A stretch of 33,105 nucleotides of DNA from a virus (IMGVR_UViG_3300040751_000754:1-33105); one strand, 5' to 3'. Positions 8,015-17,134 are shown, numbered from the stretch's first letter. Translations and numbers: made by a program. Notes: generated from the sequence alone by a model not told the origin.

Positions 8015-8572
8015 TTAGTTTAATTCTTCAGCGAATACGTCGCTTCTCCATGTAACTTCTAAAGTTTGTGGATCTGCTGATTCATAAGATAGTTCACCTG
8101 TGAAACCTAAACCTGATGTGATGAATGCATCATCAAGTGTTACTTTTCTGTAGATGTCACCCTCTCTGTTGAATTGTACAATTACGATCGTACCAACATA
8201 ATTCTTTTTCAAGCCCATTTCACCAGTTTCCGGGTTGTATGCGCTTCTGTACCATTGTCTCATAGTCTTGTACAGATATGCTTGATTTGAATCATTTAGG
8301 TTTAACGTAAAGTTAACTGTTACGTCAATTGCTGTTCCATCAGGCATACCAGCATAAGATCTAGTTGAGAACTTATACTTCTGCTCAACGGCTGCAACTT
8401 CTCTATGAAGAGCTTCCAAACCCGAGATTGAGTTTACATGTTGTAATAGTAGTTCTTGACCAGAAACTCCGGTTGGAGGTAGAATAGTTACCTCAAACAG
8501 GTTAGCCTGTACTGGTTCGAACTGCTTACCTTTCTTGCTGGTTTGGTCTTCTGAATAATGTGGTAAAGCCAT
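8015..8572 (-). CDS. 19: Tail tube protein gp19
   Basis: This 185-residue protein matches the T4 gp19 tail tube family in length and layout. The N-terminal part (FEPVQANLFEVTILPP) is followed by an LLLQHVNSISG segment. SYAGMPDGTAIDVTVNFTLN (residues 74-93) corresponds to the conserved strand pair, then a QAYLYKTMRQWYRSAYNP helix and a C-terminal beta segment ending TLEVTWRSDVF. Gp19 hexamers stack to form the inner tube through which DNA passes. The gene directly follows the sheath gene, as in T4, with its own late element 19 bases upstream and a terminator downstream. The ATGGC start with an A-rich leader is shared by several structural genes here. Confidence 0.93.
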   Translation of the reverse strand: MALPHYSEDQTSKKGKQFEPVQANLFEVTILPPTGVSGQELLLQHVNSISGLEALHREVAAVEQKYKFSTRSYAGMPDGTAIDVTVNFTLNLNDSNQAYLYKTMRQWYRSAYNPETGEMGLKKNYVGTIVIVQFNREGDIYRKVTLDDAFITSGLGFTGELSYESADPQTLEVTWRSDVFAEELN

Positions 8573-8590
8573 TTTTATCTTTCTTTTATT

Positions 8591-8599
8591 TTATATATC
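8591..8599 (-). promoter_or_regulatory. Late promoter element (GATATATAA) for gp19
   Basis: The minus strand reads AAAGATATATAAAATAAAAG, 19 bases before the ATG and between the sheath stop and the tube start. Confidence 0.65.
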
Positions 8600-8608
8600 T
8601 TTCGTTTC

Positions 8609-11530
8609 TTATGCAAAGTTTCCTGTTGCGATTTCACCAGTGTTCAAAATAGTAACACGTGATACAAGAATTTCAAGACCTTTAACCGGTTCAACGTATG
8701 TATCTAAGATACCCATGTTGTTATCGATTACTTCGTTAGTGTTATTTGTTGTGTCCATAATGTTTCTATAGTCATAAACACCACCGTCTTTCTTAACTGA
8801 CTCCATGAAGTTGTCAGCTAGAGTTTGGATCTCTAATCTTGTTTGTGCGTTGTTAAACTCGAACAAGTAGTTTTGTAAGATTGCTGCTAGACCGTCTTCG
8901 ATGTAGATCATTGCTTCTCTTACGTGAGCTGATGAAAGAGCTGACTGGATTGACTGTTGAGCAGTCTTGTTACCTTTAATTACAATACCAACTCCTCTTT
9001 CGAATACGATTGGGTTGTAACCAAATGGCTCAAGTACGTCTCTGTCATTCTTGTCGAACGCAAATTCAACACCTTGTACGCCAGTACCACCAACAACACC
9101 TCTTCTTGGACCTGCCACGATTGACCATGGTAGAGAGTCGAAGTATTTGTCGATGTAGTTGTTTGATACGTAAGCTGCTGGTGGAATCACCTTAGTTCTT
9201 CCATTCTCTAGTACATTCAGACCTGGACCGTAGTAGAACGCGTAGTTAGCGCCTTCATTCAGTGAAGGTAGTGTGTATAGAGCAGTTGGATTAAGGTTTA
9301 AGTTACCACCTGTTCCAACGTATCTTGTTTCAAATTCACCAGTGATCTCGTTCATGAACGATGGGTTTTCAGAGTTTTTAAGTTCTTTAACCATCGGTGC
9401 ATTCAAGATCGCACTTGCGTTTTGTCTATCTTTACAAAGTTGAGCAATTTCTTCTTTGTTCAAGATACCGCCGGCTTCTAATGAACCGAATGTATCAACA
9501 ACGTATCTGAAGTCGATTGCGTCTTTGTCGATAAGAGTATTAGAAAGACCGTTACCTGGCTTTAACATTGTTAAAAGCTCTGCAATTGTCTTATCAGTTT
9601 GAGTTGCACCTTCGATTGGGAACATCTTGTAAACCTCAGTTGCTTCGTCGTATGATTTAAGAGCATACTCTGGTTCAACTGCCATATTTCTGTGACATAC
9701 AAACTCGTAAGAGTAAGTTGTGTTACCGCTACCATCAACTGTTGCTGTTAACTTCTTAATCTGTAAGATTCTAGCTAGATCACCTTGGTTTACATTGGTA
9801 GGTAAGTACATGCCCACTTTAACGTCCATTCCATCTGCTGTAGGATCCAAGTTAAATGGAGGTTCTGTTGCACCTGGTGCAACTGTTTTAGACATTGTAA
9901 AGATACCTGCTCCTTTGTCAAAGAAATTCCATCCTGTTGGGAACATCACTGTTCTTGCATTCTCAGCAATTGTTACAACTACAAATGGATTGTTAAGTGT
10001 ATCACCGCTAATAGCTCTTACGTAAGGTGTTAGATTAGTTTGTGGGTGACCTCCTGTTGTTGTATCGTAGAAAGATGCATCAAAACCAACGTTTCCAGCT
10101 GGGCTAATAGTTATTAGATCATTTGCTACAGTGATGTTAGAAATTTGTACATACTCTCCGGTGTTTTCAGATTTAAGGAAAGTAGAAGTGTTTAGTGCAT
10201 TTGGCGTCCAAGATGCCATAACTCCACCTGCTGAAATTTCAATTGCACCATCTTGGTTAACAGAAATATTAGACGCGTCAAATACAGCTGCAGTTGCAGT
10301 ACCGAAGTCTTCATACTGTGCCTTGCTTGGAGCATCTGAACCTTTAAAGGTAATGGTTAAATCTGGACCATCCTCACTAATTGTATCGATTTGTACGTAT
10401 TCACCTGCGATTTCTGAGTATAGCCATTTATCTGTTTCTACACCGCTACCCTGTAGTTCTAATGCAGTAATACCATAGATTTTCATATCACCGCCTGCTG
10501 TGATTTCAACGATTTTACCAGTGTTACCGCCACCTGTTAATACAACACCGTTGCTTACGTCTTCTTGTACTACTAAGTGTGAAAGTAATTCATAGTCTTG
10601 GTAAATGTTAAAATCAACACCAACCATGTCAATTGCGCCAATTGCATCTTCGTTAACCGCACAGAAAAGACCAGTTCTTCTAGCCTCATTGTTGATTAGG
10701 GTCTCAATGTAAAGTTGACGACCTTCGTTGTCTAAGAATTCTGGAATTAATGAACCAGTATACTGAGCTAGTAACTCAACTTCTCTTAGTGCTGTAAAGT
10801 TAGCTAGTTGACTTTTAATAAGACCATCGCCTGTAAACATTGCACCGTAAGTTGGATCGTTGTTTAGATCAAATGAGTCAAATTTACCTTTGAATACAAG
10901 TACTTCAACCATATAGTCTGATACGTATTCTAGTGGATCTACACCTTCTGGTACTTCACCTTCTCCGTACCACTCTCTTGCTGTTACGTTAAAACCGTCT
11001 GTGTTTGCAGCTTGTCTAACGATGATTGTGATTGGAGTTTGCTTAATGTTTACGAAAGTAAGAGCGTTTGTTGAAGATGCTGTTGTGTTACCAGCTAGTG
11101 CTAGTACTTTTTCATCATTTGGTGCCCAGAACTTACCGGTATCGAAAGCCTTGCTAAACTCATCAGTTAGAGTTGCAGCAGTTAGACCTTGATCGCCACC
11201 TGCAGTTACTGGTGAAACGCCATTGATTAGATCGTTTTCGTCTTTTGCAGTTAGGTTCAACGCTAAGATCGGGCCTCTTGAAAGAGCTTCAAGTGCTGAT
11301 CTGTGGAAGAACATTCCTTTTCTTTCTAAAGACTTGTCAATACCGCCGAATACTTGAACGAACTGCTCAGTATCTTCGATTAAGACTGGTGTGTTGTAAG
11401 GTCCTTTTCTAGAGCGACCAACAACTAGTCTAATAGTCTCAACAGGGATATTAACCGTCTGTGATTTGTCGAACTCTAGACGATATACGCCTGAGCTCTT
11501 GAACTGTTGTAATTGAGGACTTAATGCCAT
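8609..11530 (-). CDS. 18: Tail sheath protein gp18, enlarged by an internal insertion
   Basis: The 973-residue protein is longer than T4 gp18 (659). The N-terminal part contains SSGVYRLEFDKS and VGRSRKGPYNTPVLIEDTEQ (38-57), typical of contractile sheaths. The C-terminal third (about 740-973) contains the conserved core: VSNNYIDKYFDSLPWSIVAG, EFAFDKNDRDVLEPFGYNPI, ERGVGIVIKGNKTAQ, and the final strand VSRVTILNTGE used in sheath interlacing. The middle contains an insertion with two related beta-rich units (about 341-411 and 430-492). The sheath contracts around the gp19 tube to drive injection. The gene lies between gp17 and gp19 exactly as in T4, with a late promoter element 31 bases upstream. 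Confidence 0.94.
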   Translation of the reverse strand: MALSPQLQQFKSSGVYRLEFDKSQTVNIPVETIRLVVGRSRKGPYNTPVLIEDTEQFVQVFGGIDKSLERKGMFFHRSALEALSRGPILALNLTAKDENDLINGVSPVTAGGDQGLTAATLTDEFSKAFDTGKFWAPNDEKVLALAGNTTASSTNALTFVNIKQTPITIIVRQAANTDGFNVTAREWYGEGEVPEGVDPLEYVSDYMVEVLVFKGKFDSFDLNNDPTYGAMFTGDGLIKSQLANFTALREVELLAQYTGSLIPEFLDNEGRQLYIETLINNEARRTGLFCAVNEDAIGAIDMVGVDFNIYQDYELLSHLVVQEDVSNGVVLTGGGNTGKIVEITAGGDMKIYGITALELQGSGVETDKWLYSEIAGEYVQIDTISEDGPDLTITFKGSDAPSKAQYEDFGTATAAVFDASNISVNQDGAIEISAGGVMASWTPNALNTSTFLKSENTGEYVQISNITVANDLITISPAGNVGFDASFYDTTTGGHPQTNLTPYVRAISGDTLNNPFVVVTIAENARTVMFPTGWNFFDKGAGIFTMSKTVAPGATEPPFNLDPTADGMDVKVGMYLPTNVNQGDLARILQIKKLTATVDGSGNTTYSYEFVCHRNMAVEPEYALKSYDEATEVYKMFPIEGATQTDKTIAELLTMLKPGNGLSNTLIDKDAIDFRYVVDTFGSLEAGGILNKEEIAQLCKDRQNASAILNAPMVKELKNSENPSFMNEITGEFETRYVGTGGNLNLNPTALYTLPSLNEGANYAFYYGPGLNVLENGRTKVIPPAAYVSNNYIDKYFDSLPWSIVAGPRRGVVGGTGVQGVEFAFDKNDRDVLEPFGYNPIVFERGVGIVIKGNKTAQQSIQSALSSAHVREAMIYIEDGLAAILQNYLFEFNNAQTRLEIQTLADNFMESVKKDGGVYDYRNIMDTTNNTNEVIDNNMGILDTYVEPVKGLEILVSRVTILNTGEIATGNFA
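10055..10510 (-). repeat. Duplicated beta domain inside the sheath gene
   Basis: The two encoded units share the order (V/I)EI(T/S)AGG, about 30 residues, then GEYVQI, a short acidic loop, and a (D)LxTI or LITI strand before F(D). Residues are about 341-411 and 430-492. This looks like tandem duplication of a surface-exposed domain, as DNA identity between copies is low. Confidence 0.6.
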
Positions 11531-11560
11531 TGTTATTTGTTCTTTTTTTTAGATTCTTTG

Positions 11561-11570
11561 TTTATATATC
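11561..11570 (-). promoter_or_regulatory. Late promoter element (GATATATAAA) for gp18
   Basis: The minus strand reads CACAGATATATAAACAAAG in the 57-base gap between gp17 and gp18, 31 bases before the gp18 ATG. The leader is A-rich with no clear Shine-Dalgarno sequence. Confidence 0.7.
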
Positions 11571-11587
11571 TGTGCTACTCACGTTTT

Positions 11588-13417
11588 TTACTTCAGTAGA
11601 TCGTAAATATCGAATTGTAAATCTCCTTGTGCGTCATTGTCTTTATAAAGTACTCTTTCCATTTCTGTATGTAGACTGTCATCAATCACGTCAAGTAGTT
11701 CTTCAATGTAGTCTGCGTAGTCAGTTGTATTTAAAAATTCAGTCGCTGTAATGGCAGTAATGATAATGTCATCATGGCCCATTTGAGCTGCATAACCACC
11801 ACTTCTACCTTTACCAAACAGACTAGCTTCTTGTACTGTTTCTTCGTCTGTTATATTTATTCTATTGTTCTTATATAATTTTGCAAAGTTCTGACAGAAA
11901 ATTGCTTTATTATCTGCTTTTAATTTAATACCTGGTTTAAGAGTTCTAGAATCATGTCTGTGTTTAAATCTTACAATCATCTCATCGTCAAAATCGTTTC
12001 TTTGTGGAAATACAGTTGATAGGTATTTGAATAAGACTGTACCATAAGTATTGTATTCCACAATCATCTTCACGTTTTCGTTGTAGAAGACGTCAACTGC
12101 TAAAGTATAAAGTATCTTTGCAAAGTCTTCAATCACATGTTCATTACTTCTAAAACGACCAACTTGCTCCAGTTTAAAGAAGTCATACATCGCACCTGGA
12201 TTATTCACCAGATTAATCTCTTTGGTGGTCATTGGTTGAATCTCAAAGATATTAATTACCGAGAAGTCACCACCGTTACCTTCAGCAATATCTACGGTAA
12301 AGAGCCAGTAACGATCTTCAGTTCTGCACTCTTCAACATCAAAATCTGGATGGAATTCTAAGAAGCCTTCCACGTCAATGCTAATATCTTCAAATTGATC
12401 TAGCTCTCGACTAGTGTATTTTGTCTTTGACTTACGCATTTTCTTCAGGTCAACTGGATCTAGAAGTAGATTGGACGAGCTCACAAACTCATTTCCATAC
12501 TGTCTGTTAAATGCCTCTATAGAACCTAAATTCGCAAGTTCTCTTTCATACCACGCTTCATCTCGATCTGGATGTTCCCACCAGTCAATTCGCATTGGGT
12601 GGTATTCATTCTCATTTCGTTCCGCAGCAGCATAAATCTGATAGAATTTATTAAAACCATTTGGCGTTGACGTAATCGTAATCCTTGATACCTTAGATGC
12701 TGAAAGCGTTGGATAAACATTTTCATAGAATGTATCAACAATCGCCGGGTGAATATGTGCGAACTCATCTAAGAACAGGTTATGAATGGTAAAACCAATA
12801 CCTGCTTTTGCTGTAGTTGACTGTCCTACTAAACGGCAACCATTATCACACCTTACGTTCAAGACATCATACTTGATAATACCTGGCTTCATAAAGAACG
12901 GTAAGTTCTCAATTACAACTTTAGTCTTATCAAGAATTTCTTTTGTCGTATCTGACTTGTTTGCTAGGATTAGCGTATTCTTGTCAGTGTTAAAGATTAA
13001 GTACCATGCGTTATAAATAGAAGCTGTAATCGTCTTACCCATCTGTCTAGAAGCAAGTACAATATTAAATCTTTCATGCTGGAAATTACGCAACATGCGC
13101 TTTTGATATTCACGTAGTTTAACGTTCTTAATTCCATCATCTGTCATTACAACAGCATACTTCTCTGCAAAGTAAACAATATCTGTGGCACATCTAGCAA
13201 GTTCTGTTACTTCAGCATCAGTATATTCAAAGACAACATTACCACGTCTTAGAAATTGTTTACCCTCATAGAAAGGCATCTTCACTTTAGGTCTATACCC
13301 TTGGTCAAGTGCCAATAAAAGGTCATTAATCTGCTTAGTAGACCAGACTATTCTGTCCGAGTCCACATCAGATTCACCTTTTGGAATCCACTTATTATCT
13401 CCTACGTAATCGCTCAT
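11588..13417 (-). CDS. 17: Large terminase subunit gp17
   Basis: The 609-residue protein is the DNA-packaging motor and headful nuclease. The ATPase domain shows the adenine-binding LREYQKRML (101-109), Walker A SRQMGKT (123-129), Walker B LFLDE (214-218) and coupling motif TSTPNG (249-254). The C-terminal RNase H-fold nuclease shows VDIAEGNGGDFSV (375-387, with D376 and D384), E454 in MIVEYNTYG, and a late GHDDIIITA segment providing the last acidic metal ligands. The length is the same as T4 gp17 (610). The gene follows gp16 by two bases. It acts at the portal vertex during packaging and cuts concatemers into headfuls. Confidence 0.97.
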   Translation of the reverse strand: MSDYVGDNKWIPKGESDVDSDRIVWSTKQINDLLLALDQGYRPKVKMPFYEGKQFLRRGNVVFEYTDAEVTELARCATDIVYFAEKYAVVMTDDGIKNVKLREYQKRMLRNFQHERFNIVLASRQMGKTITASIYNAWYLIFNTDKNTLILANKSDTTKEILDKTKVVIENLPFFMKPGIIKYDVLNVRCDNGCRLVGQSTTAKAGIGFTIHNLFLDEFAHIHPAIVDTFYENVYPTLSASKVSRITITSTPNGFNKFYQIYAAAERNENEYHPMRIDWWEHPDRDEAWYERELANLGSIEAFNRQYGNEFVSSSNLLLDPVDLKKMRKSKTKYTSRELDQFEDISIDVEGFLEFHPDFDVEECRTEDRYWLFTVDIAEGNGGDFSVINIFEIQPMTTKEINLVNNPGAMYDFFKLEQVGRFRSNEHVIEDFAKILYTLAVDVFYNENVKMIVEYNTYGTVLFKYLSTVFPQRNDFDDEMIVRFKHRHDSRTLKPGIKLKADNKAIFCQNFAKLYKNNRINITDEETVQEASLFGKGRSGGYAAQMGHDDIIITAITATEFLNTTDYADYIEELLDVIDDSLHTEMERVLYKDNDAQGDLQFDIYDLLK

Positions 13418-13419
13418 TC

Positions 13420-14076
13420 TTATTCTTCAGCTTCAACATCTTCAATATCTTCGATGTCTTGTTGGTTAATACCTTGTTGGATGGCCTGCATTAGATCCTT
13501 AGTTCCACGCTGTACGTTTCTGTTGCTACTGTCACCACCGGCTTCTTCAATCTCACGTTTGTCATCTCTCTTCTTATAGATCTCAATATCACGTGCTATT
13601 CTTTTAGTAGCCTCTTCAGCTGCCATCAGGTACATGGTTTGAGATTTGATGATGTCTAACATTGATTTCTGCAGAGTTGCAAGTACTTCAAACATTCTTG
13701 GTGCTAATTCACCATCGTCAATTGTTTGTAGTAATGTAGTCAGGGCTCTTTCACCAGCTTGGAGTTGATAGATTAATGATGACATTGTCATCTCATCCAT
13801 CTTCTTTTTGGCCTGGATATAATCATCTTTCTCGATAATATCTGCATCGAGATAGAATTTCATTAGACTTGTAATGGTCTTCTTGGCCTTCTTGGTTGAG
13901 CTTGCTTTCATCTCACCGTAGTTAGCCGGAGCCATTAGTTGTGTGTTTCTCTGAGTAGCTGGTAGGTCTTGAGGATCTGACTCAACGTTAATTGACTCCT
14001 CATCTCCAATTAGATCATCAAGTTCGCGTCTAATCTCATCAGCCTGCTCAGATATACTCTTTTTATCTTCGCTCAT
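13420..14076 (-). CDS. 16: Small terminase subunit gp16
   Basis: The 218-residue protein directly precedes gp17, as in T4, where gp16 is 164 residues. It has a polar acidic N-terminus, a central helical region (about 60-180) with SLMKFYLDADIIEKDDYIQA and a long helical hairpin including ERALTTLLQTIDDGELAPRM, and a very acidic C-terminal tail (DIEDIEDVEAEE). The central coiled-coil core is typical of T4-like small terminases, which form rings that regulate gp17 and recognise DNA for packaging initiation. A late element lies about 20 bases upstream. The assignment rests on the helical pattern and its place immediately before an unambiguous gp17. Confidence 0.85.
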   Translation of the reverse strand: MSEDKKSISEQADEIRRELDDLIGDEESINVESDPQDLPATQRNTQLMAPANYGEMKASSTKKAKKTITSLMKFYLDADIIEKDDYIQAKKKMDEMTMSSLIYQLQAGERALTTLLQTIDDGELAPRMFEVLATLQKSMLDIIKSQTMYLMAAEEATKRIARDIEIYKKRDDKREIEEAGGDSSNRNVQRGTKDLMQAIQQGINQQDIEDIEDVEAEE

Positions 14077-14094
14077 AAATTATACTTTTATATA

Positions 14095-14103
14095 GTATAT
14101 ATC
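14095..14103 (-). promoter_or_regulatory. Late promoter element (GATATATAC) for gp16-gp17
   Basis: The minus strand reads CTAGATATATACTATATAAAAG, with a second TATATAAA nine bases further on. It sits in the 31-base gap before gp16. Confidence 0.55.
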
Positions 14104-14107
14104 TAGC

Positions 14108-16048
14108 TTATCTAGACTGGCTGTACCTTCTTAACTGAACTGAAGGAATAGCATTATCGATCACGTGTGCTAGTTGAGAATCTCTAACAACATATTGTTG
14201 TAGCACGTTTGTGTGTTGGTCTTGTCCGATTGTCTTCTGGAAGATTCTGATGTTAGTCGCATCCATTTTAGAAGGCATAAGCATCCAGTTCTTAACTGCT
14301 GGCCAGACATATGGGCTCGTAAATGTTTTAGTCTCGTTGAGTCTAGAGACTAGTGTTTTAGTAGCATTGCTTGGCGCCTGTCGGTTACTATTCGGGTCTA
14401 ATCTATACAAGTTACATGAAGTCTGACTAAACGTATTGCTTAGGTTAAAGACTAGGCCATACCACACGTTATTTTCTAGGTTTAAGCCGCTACCAAAGAT
14501 CTGCGTGTCGTCATTAATATAAGCCTTTATGCTTGAACCGTTTGTTGTAATCTTAAGGCCTTTATTGTTGTTAAAACCGTCTATAATTACCTGCTCGGTT
14601 GTATCTACTAGTTTAGGTCTAAACCAGATCGTAATTGCTAAGTTTTGGTCTTCCGCTAAGCTTGATGTTTTATTGTATGCTACAAGCTCCATTGACTTGT
14701 CTACTGTAGAGTCTAGATCATAATTATTTTTAGAGACTACAGTCCATTGATTTCTTAACTCGGCATCCGAGATCGTTAGTTTTTTATGTAGTCTAGCTCT
14801 AACACCATCACCCACTTCAGCATAAACAGTCTTATACTGTGTTGGTTTGGTTATCTTCTCAAACTCTTCTTGGCGCTCTTCGCCAAAGACTTCTTCTACG
14901 CCAGTTGTTAGTGCATCAAGTTCTTGCTCTACTGTTTCATCTTCATGGATATTGCTCGTACGCTCTTCGTACTTGCGCAACATTAGTTTCCAGTAAGTTA
15001 GGTCCAGATTAAACTCATCAGCATATGCAACTGAGCTAACCTCGTACATGCGATTCATTTTTGGAAAGTAGAGATAGTCTCTGCTGCGTGGGCTTGGACC
15101 GATACCGAATGCGTTCTCAAATTGTGTCTTAGTCAGATGAATCTCAAACTCATCAAATCCCATGCCGAAGATGTCGTAGTTAAACTGTCTTGTTGGAAAC
15201 TCATTGCCTGGCACCATTATCTTAAGCTGTGCCTCTTCTTTAACATTATAGAGCGAGTACTCTTTTAAGATTACGTCTCTGCTACGGTCATCTGGTTCAA
15301 CTCTAAAATATTTAACCGGATGGCCCCACATTTCAGTTGAGATGTCGGTGATCTGTCTGTAGACTGAAGTTGGTTTAGTTAAGGCATAAGGATCCCACAT
15401 GTCATCGGTACACTCTGCAACAATGTTTGCGCAGCCCGTCATTGCATAAGGGTCTGTACATTCCGCACAGAATTCAGGACAGCTAATGATTGTACCAGAA
15501 CTTGTCTGAAGCTCATATGTCAATGAGAGTAGTGTTAACTTATTCGCATTGCTTAAACGGTCTACTTCTAGTCTAAGCTCTATCCAGAGCGGTTTTGTAG
15601 AGTCAAAGTTAAGTCCTAGTAGATCGTAAGGTCCGTTGTTGATTGTCAGTGGTAAGAGTTCACTCATCTCACCTGACTCTTCCGTTTGAGACCAACGATA
15701 CTGATATGTAAATAGATTGTTACTGTCTTCTGGTAAATAGAACGTAAGTCCGGTGCTTGTAAAGGTTGGTGCTGTGGTTACTGTAAACGTGTTTGCATCA
15801 ACAACCTGGTCCACGGTATAGTACTCATTTCCTACAATAAATTGATCACCAGATGTAAGATTAAGTTCTGTATTCGTGCCGGTAACTGTTGTCACTCCAG
15901 CAGAGAAGTTTAAAGTACCTCTAGTGTTTGGTGTTGTTACACCAACGATCGCAGTCCAGTTTAAAACGCGTTCAACGTTTTGATAAGCACTGCCTAGCTT
16001 TGCATATATGATGTCACCGATCTGATCCGCTGTAAAATTAGTTACCAT
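14108..16048 (-). CDS. Neck or tail-fibre-attachment structural protein (gp14-like core, LamG-like C-terminus)
   Basis: The 646-residue protein lies just before gp16, where T4 has genes 13-15. Residues about 44-105 form a beta domain common in phage fibres (TLNFSAGVTTVTGTNTELNL). A Cys cluster (C190, C194, C197, C206, C213) follows. Residues about 300-363 contain FEIHLTKTQFENAFGIGPSP, RDYLYFPKMNRMYEVSSV and LTYWKLMLRKYEERT, which resemble the DLIYFPMDNSLFEINWV region of T4 gp14. Residues about 470-590 look like a concanavalin A/LamG sandwich (NLAITIWFRPK, IIDGFNNNKGLKI, ENNVWYGLVFNLSN). Gp14 joins head to tail; a lectin-like fold could bind glycans or fibres. The gp14 relation is moderate; the structural role is more secure. 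A late element precedes it. Confidence 0.55.
   Translation of the reverse strand: MVTNFTADQIGDIIYAKLGSAYQNVERVLNWTAIVGVTTPNTRGTLNFSAGVTTVTGTNTELNLTSGDQFIVGNEYYTVDQVVDANTFTVTTAPTFTSTGLTFYLPEDSNNLFTYQYRWSQTEESGEMSELLPLTINNGPYDLLGLNFDSTKPLWIELRLEVDRLSNANKLTLLSLTYELQTSSGTIISCPEFCAECTDPYAMTGCANIVAECTDDMWDPYALTKPTSVYRQITDISTEMWGHPVKYFRVEPDDRSRDVILKEYSLYNVKEEAQLKIMVPGNEFPTRQFNYDIFGMGFDEFEIHLTKTQFENAFGIGPSPRSRDYLYFPKMNRMYEVSSVAYADEFNLDLTYWKLMLRKYEERTSNIHEDETVEQELDALTTGVEEVFGEERQEEFEKITKPTQYKTVYAEVGDGVRARLHKKLTISDAELRNQWTVVSKNNYDLDSTVDKSMELVAYNKTSSLAEDQNLAITIWFRPKLVDTTEQVIIDGFNNNKGLKITTNGSSIKAYINDDTQIFGSGLNLENNVWYGLVFNLSNTFSQTSCNLYRLDPNSNRQAPSNATKTLVSRLNETKTFTSPYVWPAVKNWMLMPSKMDATNIRIFQKTIGQDQHTNVLQQYVVRDSQLAHVIDNAIPSVQLRRYSQSR
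15383..15481 (-). other. Cysteine cluster in the neck protein
   Basis: Five cysteines occur in 24 residues (C190, C194, C197, C206, C213) with a repeated ECTDPYA / ECTDDMWDPYA unit. Spacing C-x3-C-x2-C-x8-C-x6-C could bind zinc or form disulfides. Few other proteins here have such a cluster. Confidence 0.55.
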
Positions 16049-16070
16049 TGAGACTTAAGTCTGTATTTTG

Positions 16071-16080
16071 TTTATATATC
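16071..16080 (-). promoter_or_regulatory. Late promoter element (GATATATAAA) overlapping the upstream stop codon
   Basis: The minus strand reads TCTGATATATAAACAAAATA. The TAA within it is the stop codon of the preceding gene (codons GAT ATA TAA), so coding and promoter sequence are merged. It lies 22 bases before the neck protein ATG; a GACTTAAGTC palindrome follows in the leader. Confidence 0.65.
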
Positions 16081-16722
16081 AGACTCAATATCTGTGATTA
16101 AGAGTATCTCAGGGTTATCAACCTCATATACTTCAAAATAGTGTATAATTGCGTTTAAGAGTGTGAAGATCTCGTTTGTATTGTTTTCGTTTAAGTAGTT
16201 GTCAATTCGGTTTAAAAGATCTTGGGTCTTAATCACTACAAAATGTTCACCTCGTTTAAAGACGCCCATTTTGATTAATATCTTATTTAAAATATAGATC
16301 TGATGTTCATTGAAGTGTTCAAATAGTCTAAAAGTACCTCTTAGTGTTTTAATGCTGAATTTAATAGTCTTCATCTGATCGATTTCAACAACACGCTTAT
16401 AGTTCATATTCTTGTTGAGAGTAATCTTTACCCAGCGTATGTTTTCCATGTTGTCGAAGATCTTCTTGATAAAATAGATTGAAGTGGCTTCTTTGTGTAT
16501 TAAAGAGTCACCGATAGAATCTATCCGATTTAGGTCATTATGGAAATAGCTATTGATTATTACGTTAAGGTCACTAAATGAGATTAAGACCGAATCGTCT
16601 GTTAGTTTCCTAGAATTATAATGGCGCGTGAGGATGCCCCAGATCTTTAGATCAATAGAGTTATACTTATAGAGTGTGATGTCTATTATCTCTGAAAACT
16701 TATCTTTACTTTTTGTATACAT
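16072..16722 (-). CDS. Hypothetical protein in the replication island
   Basis: I do not recognise this 216-residue protein. It is basic and rich in Ile, Lys and Asn, predicted mainly alpha-helical, with DLKIWGILTRHYNSRKL and a later LNKILIKMGVFKRGEHFVVI segment that could form winged-helix-like units. The start chosen is the ATG at 16722, overlapping the preceding gene by 17 bases; an in-frame TTG at 16737 is less likely. It is the last gene of the gp44-FEN group, and its stop lies inside the late promoter element of the neck gene. A role tied to DNA replication is possible only from position. Confidence 0.7.
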   Translation of the reverse strand: MYTKSKDKFSEIIDITLYKYNSIDLKIWGILTRHYNSRKLTDDSVLISFSDLNVIINSYFHNDLNRIDSIGDSLIHKEATSIYFIKKIFDNMENIRWVKITLNKNMNYKRVVEIDQMKTIKFSIKTLRGTFRLFEHFNEHQIYILNKILIKMGVFKRGEHFVVIKTQDLLNRIDNYLNENNTNEIFTLLNAIIHYFEVYEVDNPEILLITDIESDI

Positions 16723-17134
16723 CAACCTGCTCTTCAATCTTTTTTAAGTCGGCGTATAGACTTTCTTTGGCAAACTGCTCAAGTTCTTTAAACTCTCTGT
16801 TGCCAATTTCATTCTTCTCCATATAGATTCTAACGGCACCTTCGCTTGGAATATATTTATCCTTGGCTGTGGTCTTAGCCTTTTTAGTTTTAGTGTACCA
16901 CCAGCCGGGCACAGACTTAAATCGCATAGCGACCATGCTCCAAGATTCTACAACTGCAGCTCCGTTGATCCCGTTGTGATTAAAGAGATTAGCGTTACTT
17001 GGGAACTTAATAGCAAAGAAGCGATTAATCATAAAGTGATGGCGCTTCTTGTTGTGGTTCTTAATTTTATCAAATTGATCTCGCTTCGTAAACATGATCT
17101 TTACGAAGTCAAATAGTTTAGTTTCGTCTAACAT
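16706..17134 (-). CDS. Possible clamp-loader small subunit (gp62-like)
   Basis: The 142-residue basic protein contains HHFMINRFFAIKFPSNANLF (residues 32-51) followed by NHNGINGAAVVESWSMVAM and VPGWWYTKTKK. The F-M-(I/V)-N-x-x-x-(S/A)-x-FP pattern resembles the SKFMVENALSQFP segment of T4 gp62, the small clamp-loader subunit. In T4 gp62 directly follows gp44; here two genes (FEN and a 58-residue ORF) lie between. T4 gp62 is longer (187). If correct, it would form the gp44/gp62 complex that loads the sliding clamp. The similarity is short, so the call is tentative; the alternative is a conserved phage protein of unknown role. The start ATG lies one base after the stop of the upstream small gene. 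Confidence 0.72.
   Translation of the reverse strand: MLDETKLFDFVKIMFTKRDQFDKIKNHNKKRHHFMINRFFAIKFPSNANLFNHNGINGAAVVESWSMVAMRFKSVPGWWYTKTKKAKTTAKDKYIPSEGAVRIYMEKNEIGNREFKELEQFAKESLYADLKKIEEQVDVYKK

Noticed and set aside
16723-16737. TTG start extending the 216-residue hypothetical protein by five residues
   Set aside because: The ATG at 16722 is close by and gives a shorter overlap with the preceding gene.
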